From Metridium senile (Eukaryota > Cnidaria > Anthozoa > Actiniaria > Metridiidae), in the NCBI GenBank assembly GCA_949775045.1, contig OX459105.1, positions 17,497,353 through 17,561,352 of the forward strand: DNA of 64,000 nt, written 5' to 3'. Positions 46,701 through 59,164 of this stretch are shown here, piece by piece. Numbering within the stretch: position 1 is the first letter of the stretch; every line of letters begins with the position of its first letter. The translations under genes were made by a program, and so were the position numbers. The notes beneath the pieces were generated by a model. That model did not search any database and was not told where the DNA came from. It was given only the letters and a program-made list of their open reading frames with translations.

Positions 46701-49700
46701 ACCTTTTTTCATCTCAATCGGACCAATTACAGACATTAAAGTATCTAAAGTCTCCGCCTCTGATATCGATCGATATTAACTCCGCCTCTGGATATAAACT
46801 CCGCCTCTCGATATAAATGTGTATCTGATTGGTCCGATTGAGATGAAAAAAAATGTCAAAATAATGTCAAAAATTCATCAAACGTTTTTGTAGGCGACTA
46901 CGGTACAGCGAGTCGCACTGTAATATTTATCATAACTAAATAAGTCTAATTGTATTCATTCAAAGGTGGTGACTCCAAGACATTAATGGTGGTGCATGTT
47001 GCACCAGTAGAGAAGAATGCTGGGGAGACAGTCTGTAGCCTGGTCTTTGCACAGAGAGTGAGTGCTGTAGAACTAGGCCAGGCTACCAAGAAGTCCGAGA
47101 ACCCAGCTGCTCTGCAACTTAAGGACAAGCTTGGAGAGTATGAAGTATGTTGAAACCTTGCATTTCTTAATGTGATGCATAGTTATTTCTATTTTTACAG
47201 CAGTTCTCAGTCACACGTGCACCGCTCGCATAAAAAGCACCGCTATAAAACGTGAAGTTGGTCGACGTCAATCAAAGTGTGTTTATGAGACGCTTGGTGT
47301 TTTTCCTTCAGTTGGGCTGCGAAACATACCTGAATCCGACGAAGAGGTTATTGTGGGAATTCAGCTTCCAGATTCAGACATGTTTCGCAGCCGGACTGAA
47401 GTAAAAACACCATGGGTCTTACAAACACAGTTTGATTGACGTCCACCAACTTCACGTTTAATAGCGGCGCTTTTTATGCGAGTGGTGCACGTGTGACTGA
47501 GAACTGTTGTAATGATATCAAGTTAATAACCTTAAAATGTGTGCTGAAAAAATACTGTTTTGAACTGGAATCCATGGCAACTGACGTCGCACTTTACCAC
47601 TCTATAGAGGAATTTAACACTGTACGCTGCATATTAATCAGCCACTGAAATAAACATGCGATGTCACGCTCGTTGCAGTAAAGTTTCACTCGGCGGGCGC
47701 TACTTTCGTACTTCAACTTCGGCGCTACTTTTGAAGACGTTTTTTCATATGGATTTGGCTGAAATTTTGCAAACTTATTGACTATATATCTAACATTGCA
47801 CTGCGAAGATATCACTCATTTTCGTTTGTTCTTCTGTGAGTTATACGTAATTGTGATCGTAGCTATGAAAGAGTGAAAACGTCAAGCAAAACGTCATTTT
47901 AATAAAAAGCTCGATCTCTGCATTGCCTACATATTAACCAGAGCTGTTCACAGGAAGCTTAAATGAAAGTCCAAGGAAGCATTCTGCAGTATTAAGATGA
48001 TAATTTGTGCATCCTATGAAATGTTTTTATGATCGCTTATATTAACACGCGAACAAAATACACATTTAAATGTTTTCGTGATTTATTTGTTATCGAACAC
48101 ATAACTTTTCTTCTAACTTTCCCAATTGATGTGCTAAATGGGTTAGTTTATAGCACGTTTATTGGTTTTTCGCAATCAGCTCAAATTCAAAAGATATTTA
48201 AAGTGCTAGTCTTACGAGTATGACACAATTTCTAAAAATTATACCTTTTAAAACTTCAGATGATGGTTATATCACTGTTCAAATTTTATTTTCATACGAG
48301 TCCGGGAAGTTGCTGTATTTAGCGTCTGAAGTTCGGCACTTTGCGTCCGCCATTAATCGATCGCGTTCTTCTGAGCCGGCCTGTCATTAAAGGAAGTGAC
48401 GTCATATGCTTAACGCTCGAATGTTCATTGCTACTAAACCTCTGTTATTTATATTGTGCGATGGTTATAATTCATCAAATGTTTCATTGATTCTTGAATA
48501 TTTTTACGTCCAAACTCTAAAACATGTCTCCTACAATATGTGTTGTTCAAGTTTGGTCGAATTTGTCTTACAATAACGCCAAAATTTCAATTCATTTCAG
48601 TCAATAGACTAAATATGAACAAATCGGATTTGCCCGCACAAAAATAGAAAACTTTCGCAAAGGCATTATCTGCTTGATTCATTTCAAAAGAGACCAACTT
48701 ACAAGGAATGTTTACATCGAGGGATGCAAAAGGCAATTCGTAACTGAAACGAGAGTGTCTAAAGAATGGAACTTACTAAAGAAACTCATCAGTAAAGAGC
48801 GCTAAACTATGCATCATTGTCATAAAAGCTTGCCCTACGTAAAGCAAAAGTGACAAGCATTTGTTGTATCTCGTATTTAGATTTATTGTTGTTTTTTTAT
48901 CTTCATTATTTCATCAAAAACGCTACACTCCTTTTGATATAAAGAGCTCAGTTTTTTTACTTCCAAAATGTTATGAAACTGGATTTGTTTTGAGTCAGTA
49001 TGTCAGCCTACGTAAGGTCAAAATGGAAATCATTCCAAATCAAATAACGTATGTTTTACTGATCTAAGAATATGTATTATAAGTTACAGAATTAACTAAC
49101 TAAACAACCTATAAAACTATTCGCAGAAAAAAAATAAAGACGAAAACTTTGAGTTTGTTTATGAAATGAACGCTCTTGGATGCCAGTATAACTAGTAAGC
49201 ACATATTGCGAGTTGTCAGTGTGGCATTTTATCTCGACTGTTTTTAATACTGACTAGCTTCATGAACGTTCATGGAAAACTGATTTTAACGATTAACAAA
49301 TTGAAAGAGCTTGCACTTGTGATTAAAAAGCTACATCATTTTTAGAATACTCTAGATAGATTACTTACTTTTGTACACGCTGGTTTGGTTAACGGGCGAA
49401 CAACGGCATGCAAACTATATATGAAGTAACTTCGGTTACAACACAAAACGAACAAATCAAGACAACAATTCTAGCACAATAAACGTCTTTTAATGCTTAT
49501 TCAATACACCAATCAGGCTATGCAGTGTCCTACATCTTTTCCCTACAATGATCGTTATACAGCGACTATACTCTTGATGTTCTACACAGAGAATATGGGA
49601 GGTTTTTTTGTGACGTATTTTGGTGGCGTGTACACAAGCTGGCCGATGTTTTATGAAACTATCGGCAAAGTGTAAAAAGTGCAGAGTTATTTAGTCTTTT

Positions 49701-52188
49701 TCGTTTTAAGTAAAATTTTGAACATCAAGATAGCAAGTTTTAGGTATTTTATTTTATTTTCCAAATAAATTTATTGATATCTAAATTATAAAACTGAGTT
49801 TTTACACAGTTTTTGAGTCTGTCACGAAGCCTACAAGTCCTTTTTGTCACGTTCGCCATATTTAAATTCAGTCGTACAAGACACATTCGTGTAAATTTAA
49901 AAACATTTACTTCACTTAACAAACAAAATTAACTTCTTGAATTTGACTTATGTATATTACCTAACTGCTTTGGATGACCGGTGAAAATCCGATGGCATTT
50001 TGTTATGATTTGTGAAGAATTTTTCTCCATTGCTAATTCATTTCACGAAGATGGTGTGTTGATATTTTTCTTTCTTTTTCCGTTAGTAGCATAAAATGTC
50101 CTCAAGTCCTATTCATGTGACAGATTGTGCTTTTGTTTTTCCACTGTTTCTGATTTTTGAGAATCACAACATCGTTTTAGGCAATTTTTTTCATCAAAAC
50201 ATGATAAAGTTGGCATCGATGCGAACAAGTGCAAGGCGGCCAGTTTGACGGCCAGACTCGAGCCTAGGCCAGTGTGTGACGTCAAAAAAAGATTTCATAA
50301 AACCTCCCATTTGCACTCGCAAAATAAACATAAAAGTTCATGATAAATTTTTAAATATACTGATAGACTTACTAAAGATATAACTTGTAATTGATTATGA
50401 ATTGCAATTAATGATTTTATATTGATTTCATGGGTTCCCGTACCCTGGATGCCAGAGGTTTGAGAAGTTTTTACGATTTAAAGTAGTTTCGAGGACTATT
50501 TTCAATGTATTTTGTTTGTTTGGTAGAGTATCGTTCCACAAACCTCTGGCCACTCGAGACATCTCCAACGGACGGTGTTTGTTTCACGTCATTTCCTGTC
50601 AAACCGGTTTCTAGTGCCAAATTTGCATATGCCAACGATTTTCTTTATCCAGTTGGCAAAACTGAGAATACATCTCTTCTCTTAATAAAATGGTAAATTG
50701 CTTCCTCCTGCACATAATTTAGCTCCCGTATTTCTGTGTATTTTGATGCTAGCTCGAACTGTTTAGCGTTGTGAAATATACCAATTGTAATTGTAGAAAC
50801 CGGTTTAGCATAACATGCGTCATAATCTGCATTTAGGGCCAATCAAAAATGACCTTTGATGGTTCCTATGGCGATCAAATGACTAGCCAATCAGGAAGCG
50901 GATAAACGTTTTCCGGAAAGCCGGAAAAATTTGATTCGAGTGGCCAGAGGGGCTCATCGCTCCGCGACTCGATCATCGTCGCTTCGCGACTCAATAACTC
51001 GTCGCTTCGCGGCTCGTATTATTTCCCTATAAAAGAAAGCCCCTCTGGAACCAGGGTAGGGTTCCCGTAGTTGTTTTTGTTTTTAGTTTCGACTCGAGCT
51101 GTTGATCTACAATATCCTTACGTTCTTCTTCGATAGCATAATCTTCTCTTGATTTTTTTTTACCATCGGCTCTAAATCACTTTCAGACTTCTATCAAGTA
51201 GTTGATGATGTTGTTCCATACTTTTTTTCGTCTTTTTTTGCGTGATAATGGTATAAAACTCGCATCAAAAGAGCACGCTACTTCATATAAATATTAGTAA
51301 GGAACTTCAACTTCAAAAGCGTATTCCTCTGCTTGTTCTTCTGTTGCTAGCGGCTCTATATCGTCATCAGACATTAGCTCAGTAGTCGATAATGTTGTTG
51401 AGAGGGTCTCTTCGTATTCTTCGCTTAGTAATGATGAAAAATTCTCATCATAGTCATCCAGAACAGACTCCATTTCATACAAGTATTACAGAGAAATGTA
51501 TTTCGACATGAAGCGTCTTGAGCATATGACGTCACACATTTAAATGTACAACCGCTGTACAGTATCAAGATCGAGTAATGGCGGACAAAATTTTAGCGTT
51601 TTTGACAGCAATTTTTAGGTGCAAAAAAGTTTTTTTTTTGGCATAATTTTTTTGTCACTATCCTTTTTAGGCATATATTTAAGGATAGCATACTAAAAAA
51701 GTGCGAATTTTGCACCTTAATTTTCGTAAGACTAGCACTTTAAGAAAAACCATTTTACAAAAAAAATTGTTTATCGTTGCTATGGAAACTTTGATTAGCA
51801 TAATTAAAACATCATTAAAAACTTTCATCCAAGACTGTCATTTGGTGTCATGCGGCGAACGTAAGATCATGTAATTGCGAATTCAAAAAGGGGTGTGTGC
51901 GCCATGAGAAACTACCTCGAACCACCTTGAGCGGGGATAACAGCTAGGAAAAGAATCAGGAAAACCTCACCTTATGGAGGAGCCAGACTGTTATGTTAAG
52001 GCACACATTTCTGCCATGCAGTTTACAATCATGATTTGTTGTTGTATGTTATGTTTTCAGAATGCATTTCTTACTTTGAGTTAAGTCAAATCCAGTACAT
52101 CCATTTATAGTTTTTTGTTTGATTGTTTTAGGGAGGGTCGCCATCCAATAAGAAGAGTTCTTCTCTGCCAAGACCAAGAATCAGATAA
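43790..52188 (+). CDS. Kinesin-14 (C-terminal motor, KIFC-type), eight motor exons, one damaged
   Basis: Exons: 43790-43900 (neck, [16 protein letters not shown]), 43982-44083 ([21 protein letters not shown]), 44562-44666 (P-loop GQTGSGKT at 44631-44654), 45155-45400, 45486-45615 (switch I NEHSSRSH), 45962-46159 (switch II DLAGSE), 46966-47144, and 52132-52188 (tail [13 protein letters not shown]). A KYHNEL/KGNIR neck directly before the motor marks the minus-end-directed kinesin-14 class. From 44562 on, all junctions are GT-AG with agreeing phases. Between the neck exon and 43982 the conserved FCRVRP strand is absent. The bases there read [10 protein letters not shown] in a frame that is lost at an exact 20-bp tandem duplication (43961-44000). 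The gene is therefore either a damaged copy or misassembled at this point. Intron 7 holds a 3.5-kb transposon. Confidence 0.8.
43960..44475 (+). repeat. Imperfect GAT/GGT trinucleotide repeat
   Basis: A long run of GATGATGGTGATGATGTTG-type triplets starts within the damaged kinesin exon and fills the next intron. Met-rich frames across it are artefacts. The instability of this repeat may explain the 20-bp duplication in the exon. Confidence 0.85.
46190..46500 (+). repeat. Imperfect ATC trinucleotide repeat
   Basis: CATCATCATCACC-type triplets fill about 300 bases after the exon with switch II (exon end 46159). They are the complement of the GAT repeat two kilobases upstream, so the two could pair in the pre-mRNA. 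Confidence 0.85.
46657..46920. mobile_element. Tc1/mariner-like MITE in a kinesin intron
   Basis: The right end, read inward, is CAGTGCGACTCGCTGTACCG; the left end is CGTTTTGACTCACTGTACAG. Both are flanked by TA, and the inner arms share TACAAAAACGTTTGA. The CAGTGCGA end resembles that of the element at 1137-1351. The middle holds three short direct copies of CTCCGCCTCT and GATATAAA. Confidence 0.75.
47198..47509. mobile_element. Fold-back MITE, arms about 140 bp, TA-flanked
   Basis: CAGCAGTTCTCAGTCACACG at the left pairs with CGTGTGACTGAGAACTGTTG at the right. The pairing continues through ACGTGAAGTTGG and GCTGCGAAACAT. TA flanks both ends. It starts 53 bases after the kinesin exon donor at 47145. 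Confidence 0.8.
48202..51739. mobile_element. 3.5-kb DNA transposon with TTAA target duplication
   Basis: AGTGCTAGTCTTACGA at 48202-48217 is repeated inverted at 51724-51739, and TTAA flanks both ends (48198-48201, 51740-51743). Further in, diverged blocks keep the same inverted order: CCGCCATTAATCGATC against its relative near 51571, and GTGACGTCATATGCT against AGCATATGACGTCAC. TTAA is the signature of piggyBac and Kolobok. No transposase domain is visible. A 62-residue acidic frame (51294-51482, minus; [15 protein letters not shown]) could be a remnant of a transposase N-terminus. A 618-bp element is nested at 50441-51058. Confidence 0.75.
50441..51058. mobile_element. 618-bp TIR element with 9-bp target duplication and RecQ N-terminal fragment
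   Basis: GGGTTCCCG flanks both ends exactly (50432-50440 and 51059-51067). The ends are TACCCTGGATGCCAGAGG and CCTCTGGAACCAGGGTA, with a second inner pair, CCTCTGGCCACTCGA and TCGAGTGGCCAGAGG. On the minus strand, 50645-50842 reads [20 protein letters not shown] then SVLPTG, the Q-motif-to-Walker-A region of RecQ helicases. The next codon is a stop, where relatives have PTG(Y/F)GKS. The element sits inside the TTAA transposon and so is younger. Confidence 0.82.
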
Positions 52189-52239
52189 CACACTACATTG
52201 TCACATCATGTATGTATGTTCATGTTATCAGAATTCAAA

Positions 52240-52367
52240 AATAACCAGCGACACATTGATAGGAATAACCAGTAAAACATTGATAGGAATAACTAGTAAA
52301 ACATTGATAGGAATAACCAGTGACACATTGATAGGAATAACTAGTAAAACATTTGATAGGAATAATT
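52240..52367 (+). repeat. 24-bp minisatellite, ATTGATAGGAATAACCAGTAA unit
   Basis: Five units alternating AACCAGTGACAC and AACTAGTAAAAC versions, 50 bases after the kinesin stop codon and so probably in the 3' UTR. Confidence 0.9.
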
Positions 52368-52566
52368 AATTATCACACGTCAACCAGCAAAATACAGTTA
52401 TACAAAGAAATACTTTAGTCGGTGGCAAGCTACAACAAGATCTAAAACAACAATAATAATATCTTTATTTAACGAGTGTAAAACTTTATCCTCAGATAAT
52501 TTTCAAGTGGCTCTCAACATGTACAAGATCTGCAATCTACAACAAGATCTACAATCTACAACAATA

Positions 52567-52776
52567 CTCCAATTTCGAGATCTCTTTTACTCAGTGTTAG
52601 CCTCAAAACGATGTAATATATTCTTTTGTTCAGTAACAGTCCGTGCAAATGAAAGAGATTTGTGAGCATAGAAGACAATAAAAATATATCGAAATCTCGC
52701 AAGTTTTATCTAAATTTCTGCATATTTTACACACAATTGAGGCTAACACTGAGTAAAAGAGATCTCGAAACTGGAG
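52567..52776. mobile_element. Fold-back MITE, arms about 44 bp
   Basis: CTCCAATTTCGAGATCTC with CTTTTACTCAGTGTTAGCCT at the left is repeated inverted at 52738-52776, and TA precedes and follows. It may lie in or just beyond the kinesin 3' UTR. Confidence 0.7.
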
Positions 52777-53397
52777 TATTACTCCTGGTTGACAATGGTT
52801 AACCGTGTTAAACGTTGGATTGACACATCCTCTAAAATACAATGCAACTATATATCATTTTTGATATTCATTTTTTTATTAATATCATTTAATATCAAAA
52901 CAGCAAATTTGAAATTAATTGATACAGAATATTGTAAAGCACAATCATAATAATGAATATATGTAATATAGTATTTATATATCATACATTAGTGTGAATA
53001 AATAGCTACTGCAAGTGGCAACATTTTCATCTGAACGTCCCTCCTGTACAATTTGTTGAGCGTAGAGAGACGGGACCTCTGGTTTAAAGTCTCTATCCGA
53101 AAAGACGTGAATGTGTTTGTAGGATGAATTCAACTTTTTATATCTAACACAAAGAGGCTTAAAAATAATGTTATACCCAGAATGCACATTGACATAACCT
53201 TTGACAATGTTCATAGTTGAACTAGTTGTAATGTTCATAGTTGAACTAGTTGTATATACAATGGTCTATGGTTATATTTCAGCCTTGTTATATACTAAGA
53301 GCTTGGCCTATAATGTCCATCAGCTCGTCATCACTTCGACTAATACGATCACTTGGTTTGTCAAACTCTGTGACACAACCGTTTCTCATATGTTGTG

Positions 53398-53654
53398 CAT
53401 GTGTTCTGTTGTATTACGCTTTGGAGAAGTCAAAAACCCCGATAAATAGCTAAAACATTTGAAATCCCGAACGAGAACAACCCGCCGATTCTCAAACATG
53501 CATGTCAAACGAACGTCGATCTACTTTGATCCAGGCTCGGCAGCTACGTTTTTTTGTCACGCAACTAAGCTAGATTCGCACACCGTTCGGGATTTCAAAT
53601 GTTTTTCTTATTTATCGGGGTTTTGGACTTCGCCAAAGCGTAATACAACACATG
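53398..53654. mobile_element. Fold-back MITE, arms about 72 bp
   Basis: CATGTGTTCTGTTGTATTAC and ACCCCGATAAATAGCTAAAA at the left pair with the right arm at 53585-53654, with an unpaired centre of about 110 bases. No target duplication is clear. Confidence 0.75.
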
Positions 53655-54485
53655 ATCAGGTAGTAAAGCAGATATTACAAACCCTATAGTGTTATTTATT
53701 AATTGACATTTGCTAGTAAAGTAATTTTCATTTGTTTAGTAAATTATACAACGATCAGTACTATCGTGCATCATACCCGGAGTATCCAATCGATGAAATC
53801 GATATCAATCGATACCAGTTTATCCGGGATAAACGTTATATATGTATCCCATATCTCGTGCATGGATTTGTAAAAATCCTATAGTGCTTACACCAAATTC
53901 ATGAGCATTTTTTTAATAGTAAATATTTTCTATTGTAAATTATGACGATTAAATAAATAAATGAATAGTTTATTAAAATTATTTGCAGCCCGAAAGCTGA
54001 ATTACATAATTATGTTATTTACAATTTTAAGAATGATTAAACAATACAATATGATAATTATTATTGGACAAATTTATAAAATACATGAATATAATAATAA
54101 AAAATTGTTATAGTATGTACAGAATACGAATAAAGAAAAGTCATCACTAGCCATTAGCTAGGTTAAAAACCAACTGATCGAAAATCAGCCACACCTGGCC
54201 AGGATGAACGATGTTTTTGTTCGTTTTGTGCGCACCGGTGGAACTTCATATTTACGGTTGTTTCGTAAATATTATTAAGTCTATGATTTTCATTATTTTC
54301 AATTGAATTAAAAAACGATTTACATAGACAGTTATGATGGTCCTCTATCCCTTTCAGTCCGTTTAAGATTCGGTACAATTATTATTTGTTTCATGGATTT
54401 AGTGTATGCACTCTACCATTATTACTAATATTAGCATTTAGAATAAATACAAAGGTGATTATGCAAAATCGCGCGCAAATTAAAA

Positions 54486-54602
54486 ATGGCTGCCGGTAGT
54501 TGTTCTGTCACTGTTAGCGAAGATGAAATTGAAAACTTTAAAGAAAATGCTGTCCCAAAATCGACAAAAGAAGCTACTAAGTTGGTGTCAAGCTATTTAA
54601 AG
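54486..54602 (+). CDS. First exon of a DUF3504/Crypton-type tyrosine recombinase gene
   Basis: 39 codons start at an ATG after GCGCGCAAATT and end at a GTATCA donor in phase 0. The peptide includes ENFKENAVPKSTKEATKL, matching the start of metazoan DUF3504 proteins, where (A/V)PK(N/S)T...T begins the N-terminal helical domain. No following exon was found before 64000, so either the rest is beyond a long intron or this is an orphan exon. It is on the opposite strand from the related gene at 28.1-29.3 kb. Confidence 0.55.
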
Positions 54603-54667
54603 GTATCATAGTAAATTTTCATGGTTTTTTTTTTTGGTCATTATATGCGAGACAAAGTGTACAAACG

Positions 54668-54777
54668 ATTATTCACCTCAGGCGAATTGATTATCGGTGA
54701 ATATTTACCTCGCAGCTCGAAGACTCACCGTTCGGTAAATATTCATTGATAATCACTTCGCCTTCGGCGAATAATTG
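54668..54777. repeat. Fold-back repeat, 110 bp
   Basis: ATTATTCACCTCAGGCGAAT and CGGTGAATATTTACC at the left pair with GGTAAATATTCATTG and CGCCTTCGGCGAATAATT at the right. Confidence 0.65.
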
Positions 54778-56603
54778 TTAAATAAACATTTTATAGTATG
54801 CAAAATTTAGCCATTCATTTCATATTTATTTTGCACACTTGTAGCATACCTCATATTGATAATTACTTTTTGCATGCATAAATTCATATTGTCATGTGAT
54901 TTAAAGGGCTGCTTGAACCAAAACAATGAAATTTTAGAATACCCAACAATAATGTATACTTGGAATTAAATGTATATATAAAACTACTAAATTTCATTTA
55001 AAATTGTCCACCTGAAGCTCATTAACATCAAGAAATTTTGTTTCAAAAATCCTTGCTATTTTGTACTATGAAACTTCAATACTGCTAGATTATCGGCTAA
55101 TCACATTGAAAGTCAGCATTAACATTTTACTGCATGTTCCTTGCACACTTCCAAGGTCAGAATTATGAAATTGGAGTACAAACACACAAGTTACAACACA
55201 AAAGAATATGAGTCACCGCTAATTAACGATGAACAGACCAGCAATTTGTTGGAAATTCAGTTGTAGTATTTATAACAATGTATGCTTTGTGATATACTCT
55301 AAGCTATAATATAAAATACAGTCTCATTGATGAATACTAATTAACAGTTGTTTTCAGTCAAAATAGTTATTCTCAGATATAACCATTAAATACAGTCATA
55401 TTGACCAATAACAATAGTTGTGTCCATTCAAAATAATTATTAGATATAACCACAGGGAGCCCGGCTTTATCATATGTATTTTTCTTTAGAAAGTTCATTG
55501 CTTTATTATGTGTATTTTCTTAGGGACGGACCATTTGATATTTGATGGGGAGTGTTAGGGTTGTTTTTAAAAAAATATAATAAAAAATATCGAGCAGCCT
55601 TAGCTGCACGAACAAAAAGTATTGAGTACCGTACCCAACCTCGTTCCCAGGGCCCTCTCCCTTCGCTTTTGGGTGGGGCGGGAAATGGCCTTGGCATCGG
55701 CTGGTCGATTCTGTTTGCTCATTGGTCCATTCATTTCCATAATGTTTTTCAACTGTAATGGGAATTTTGACGAGCAACAGACTTAAATTGATCAAAATTG
55801 TACAATGACATTTTCAGAGAGCTATGGCTGCAAAATAAGAGTGAAAACAACTTGAATCAATATTACTAAGGTTCTTTGGTTACAAGAGATAGAAAAATAG
55901 TCCACAAAATAGTTTTATGTAGAAATAGGCCGTATGTGTATATGTGGTTTTGAAAGACAGTTGACCTTTTGTCCAGAAGTGTGAGTGATATGTTTTGACA
56001 GCTAGCTGGTAGAGATTTTCGTTATTGGTAGATGACAGTCTCTAATTTTTATAGCTCTCATAATGATGAAAGTCTGTATCTGTTTTTACGAAATTTCACG
56101 TAAAAGTAAAGACTATTTTGCAATCTACATGACAATTTATTTATTGCGCTACACATAAAAAAACATGAGAAGCCACAAGTGATAAGTGACATGGTTCAGA
56201 TCGGCCAGATATGGTTGGCCAAATGTTGCAAAATTAAGCAACATCTATATTTCTATTCAACAATATATTTTCATTCAACTTCAAGCCTTACAGTTTACAT
56301 TCAACCTCAAAGTGTGTTCAACTTCAAGGCAATGCATATACATGTTTACATTCAAGAAATTATATTTCTATTAAAAAATATATTTTCATTCAACTTCAAG
56401 CCTTACAATTTATATTCAACCTTTAAATGTATGCAACTTCAAGGCAATATGTTTTTACATTCAAGAAATAAAATTTTATTCAATTTCAAGCTAAGATTGT
56501 TCTTTTTAATTCGGTTGCTTCAATATTCATTCAACTTCAACGCTCAATTTGTTGGCAGTAAATTCGTAAGTTCCCGGACATTGGTTGAATATTTATTCAA
56601 CCA
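54778..56603. other. Mostly unassigned DNA with one lone TIR-like end
   Basis: No gene is recognised. At 55637-55655 the sequence CAACCTCGTTCCCAGGGCC is nearly the same as the end of the element starting at 56613. No matching inverted partner was found nearby, so it may be a solo or truncated end. 56250-56540 holds a degenerate repeat of TCAACTTCAAG and ATTTTCATTCAA blocks. Confidence 0.5.
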
Positions 56604-57474
56604 ATATTCCCCCAACCTCGTCCCCAGGGTCTTCTCGGCCGACTCCAATTCAAGATGGCGGTCGTCGGGGAGAAGACCCTGGTGTAGGCTGGATTATCAC
56701 GTGTTTTGATTGGCTGCTAGAAGAAATTTCTTACAAGGGCTATGATTGGCTGATTAAACTTGGTGTTAGAAAATGGCTGACAAGGTCATTGCTTTTAATG
56801 TTTTCAATGTTTGTTCTCACTAAAGTTGAGATATTGTTGGTGCACACATAGCCGTTGATGCTGAATGGAGTTAATTGTAGACCTCAAATAAGATATCACA
56901 CCAACTTAGAGGTATTATTAACAATATTTGATGCAAAAAGGTGATTTTGATAACAATAAGCATGCTACTCACATACTGATTACTTGATATTTATTGATCG
57001 TGAGCTTCCATATGCATTTATACCCCGGGATTTATACTGTATCTTTTTTATTTTATAATAGAACATTTCACTGAAAGACAATCATTGTCATTTCTTTGGA
57101 CTGATGAAATTATCAAAAATTAGGAATCGTCTAACTGAACTTTCAATATCAAGAACTTTAAATGTTGACTCAAAATTAAGTGGCTTGTTAATAATGTAAT
57201 ACATTAATTAAGATGAGCCGCTAATCGAGTCTTCGACTAGCCGTTGTATATCTCATCCAGGTCGGACGCAAATATTGTATAGCATTTATAAAAGTCCAAC
57301 GTTAGTTCATTATTTTACTAAAATTGTTACTTTGAAGATAAAAGAAAATCTGGTCTAGAAAATTCAAGTTAAAACTTATGCAAATCAGGACTATTTTGTA
57401 TCTAAAATACAATATTCGTCATGGACGTGATTTATATTGTAAAATTCTCATTAATTATTTATGAAGTTTATAAG

Positions 57475-57585
57475 TAGTGTTTACAACATGAGCGGCCGTG
57501 TTGTATCGGCAGATACAATCGCAAGCCGAAGGCGCGCGATTGTATCGCCGATACAACACGGACGCGAATGTTGTAAACTACTTAA
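57475..57585. repeat. Hairpin, arms about 40 bp
   Basis: GTTTACAACATGAGCGGCCG and GTGTTGTATCGGCAGATACA at the left pair with TGTATCGCCGATACAACAC and ATGTTGTAAAC at the right. A related ACATGAGCGGCCGTGTTGT block is at about 31668. Confidence 0.75.
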
Positions 57586-57761
57586 AAAATGTCTAGGTTA
57601 GCTCTTTCATATTTTACCAACATTTTTAGGATTAAAATAAATTTTGCCGTAAAATTACCAGTTAAAACTTATGCAAATCAGGATATACAACACTAGTGTT
57701 GTATCAGATTTACAACACTCGTCATGGTCATGATTTCTTTTGAAAATGTCTCATTAATTAT

Positions 57762-58560
<799 letters not shown>

Positions 58561-58897
58561 TTAAAAGGCAAATAAATAATTGTAAGTGCATACTCGGTCA
58601 GTTGTATTTTGAGATTTTATGCAATGCAGTTATATTAGTATGCACAATTTTCTATTTTACATTTGTCAAAATCAAAAAAGTTTTTAATTCCCTATAAACG
58701 TTAGTTTATTTGTGCAACTCAATTTCACATCTTAATCTGATATTTCGGTTACATATTTTCCCTTTGTATCAAGTTATATAAAGTCTGTCATAAAATATTT
58801 TTTTATTTTATTGATTTTTCAATTCATTTATTATTTCCTATTTACAATTTGGTATGTACTACCCATTAGAAGTAGTACATTATATGTATTATATATA

Positions 58898-59164
58898 CAG
58901 CCGATCTCGAAAAGGTTGTCCACCTGAAAAGACGTATATACTAAAATAAATATCACGTGACTCATTATAAGTTCACTTTCTGCGTGTGTAGAAAGTCAGT
59001 TGTGTTTGAAAGTAATATGGCCGTGAATTCAAACAAGCAGTATCTTCCCACGCTAGAAATACCTGACTTTCTACACGCGCGGAAAGTGATTATAAAATGA
59101 GTCACGTGATATTTATTTTAGTATATATGTCTTTTCAGGTGGACAACCTTTTCGAGATCGGCTG
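58898..59164. mobile_element. Tc1/mariner-like MITE nested in the 3.3-kb element
   Basis: CAGCCGATCTCGAAAAGGTT and its complement AACCTTTTCGAGATCGGCTG form the ends, TA flanks both, and the arms pair for about 110 bases, including a TATCACGTGACTCAT block. The element is 267 bp and non-coding. Confidence 0.85.
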
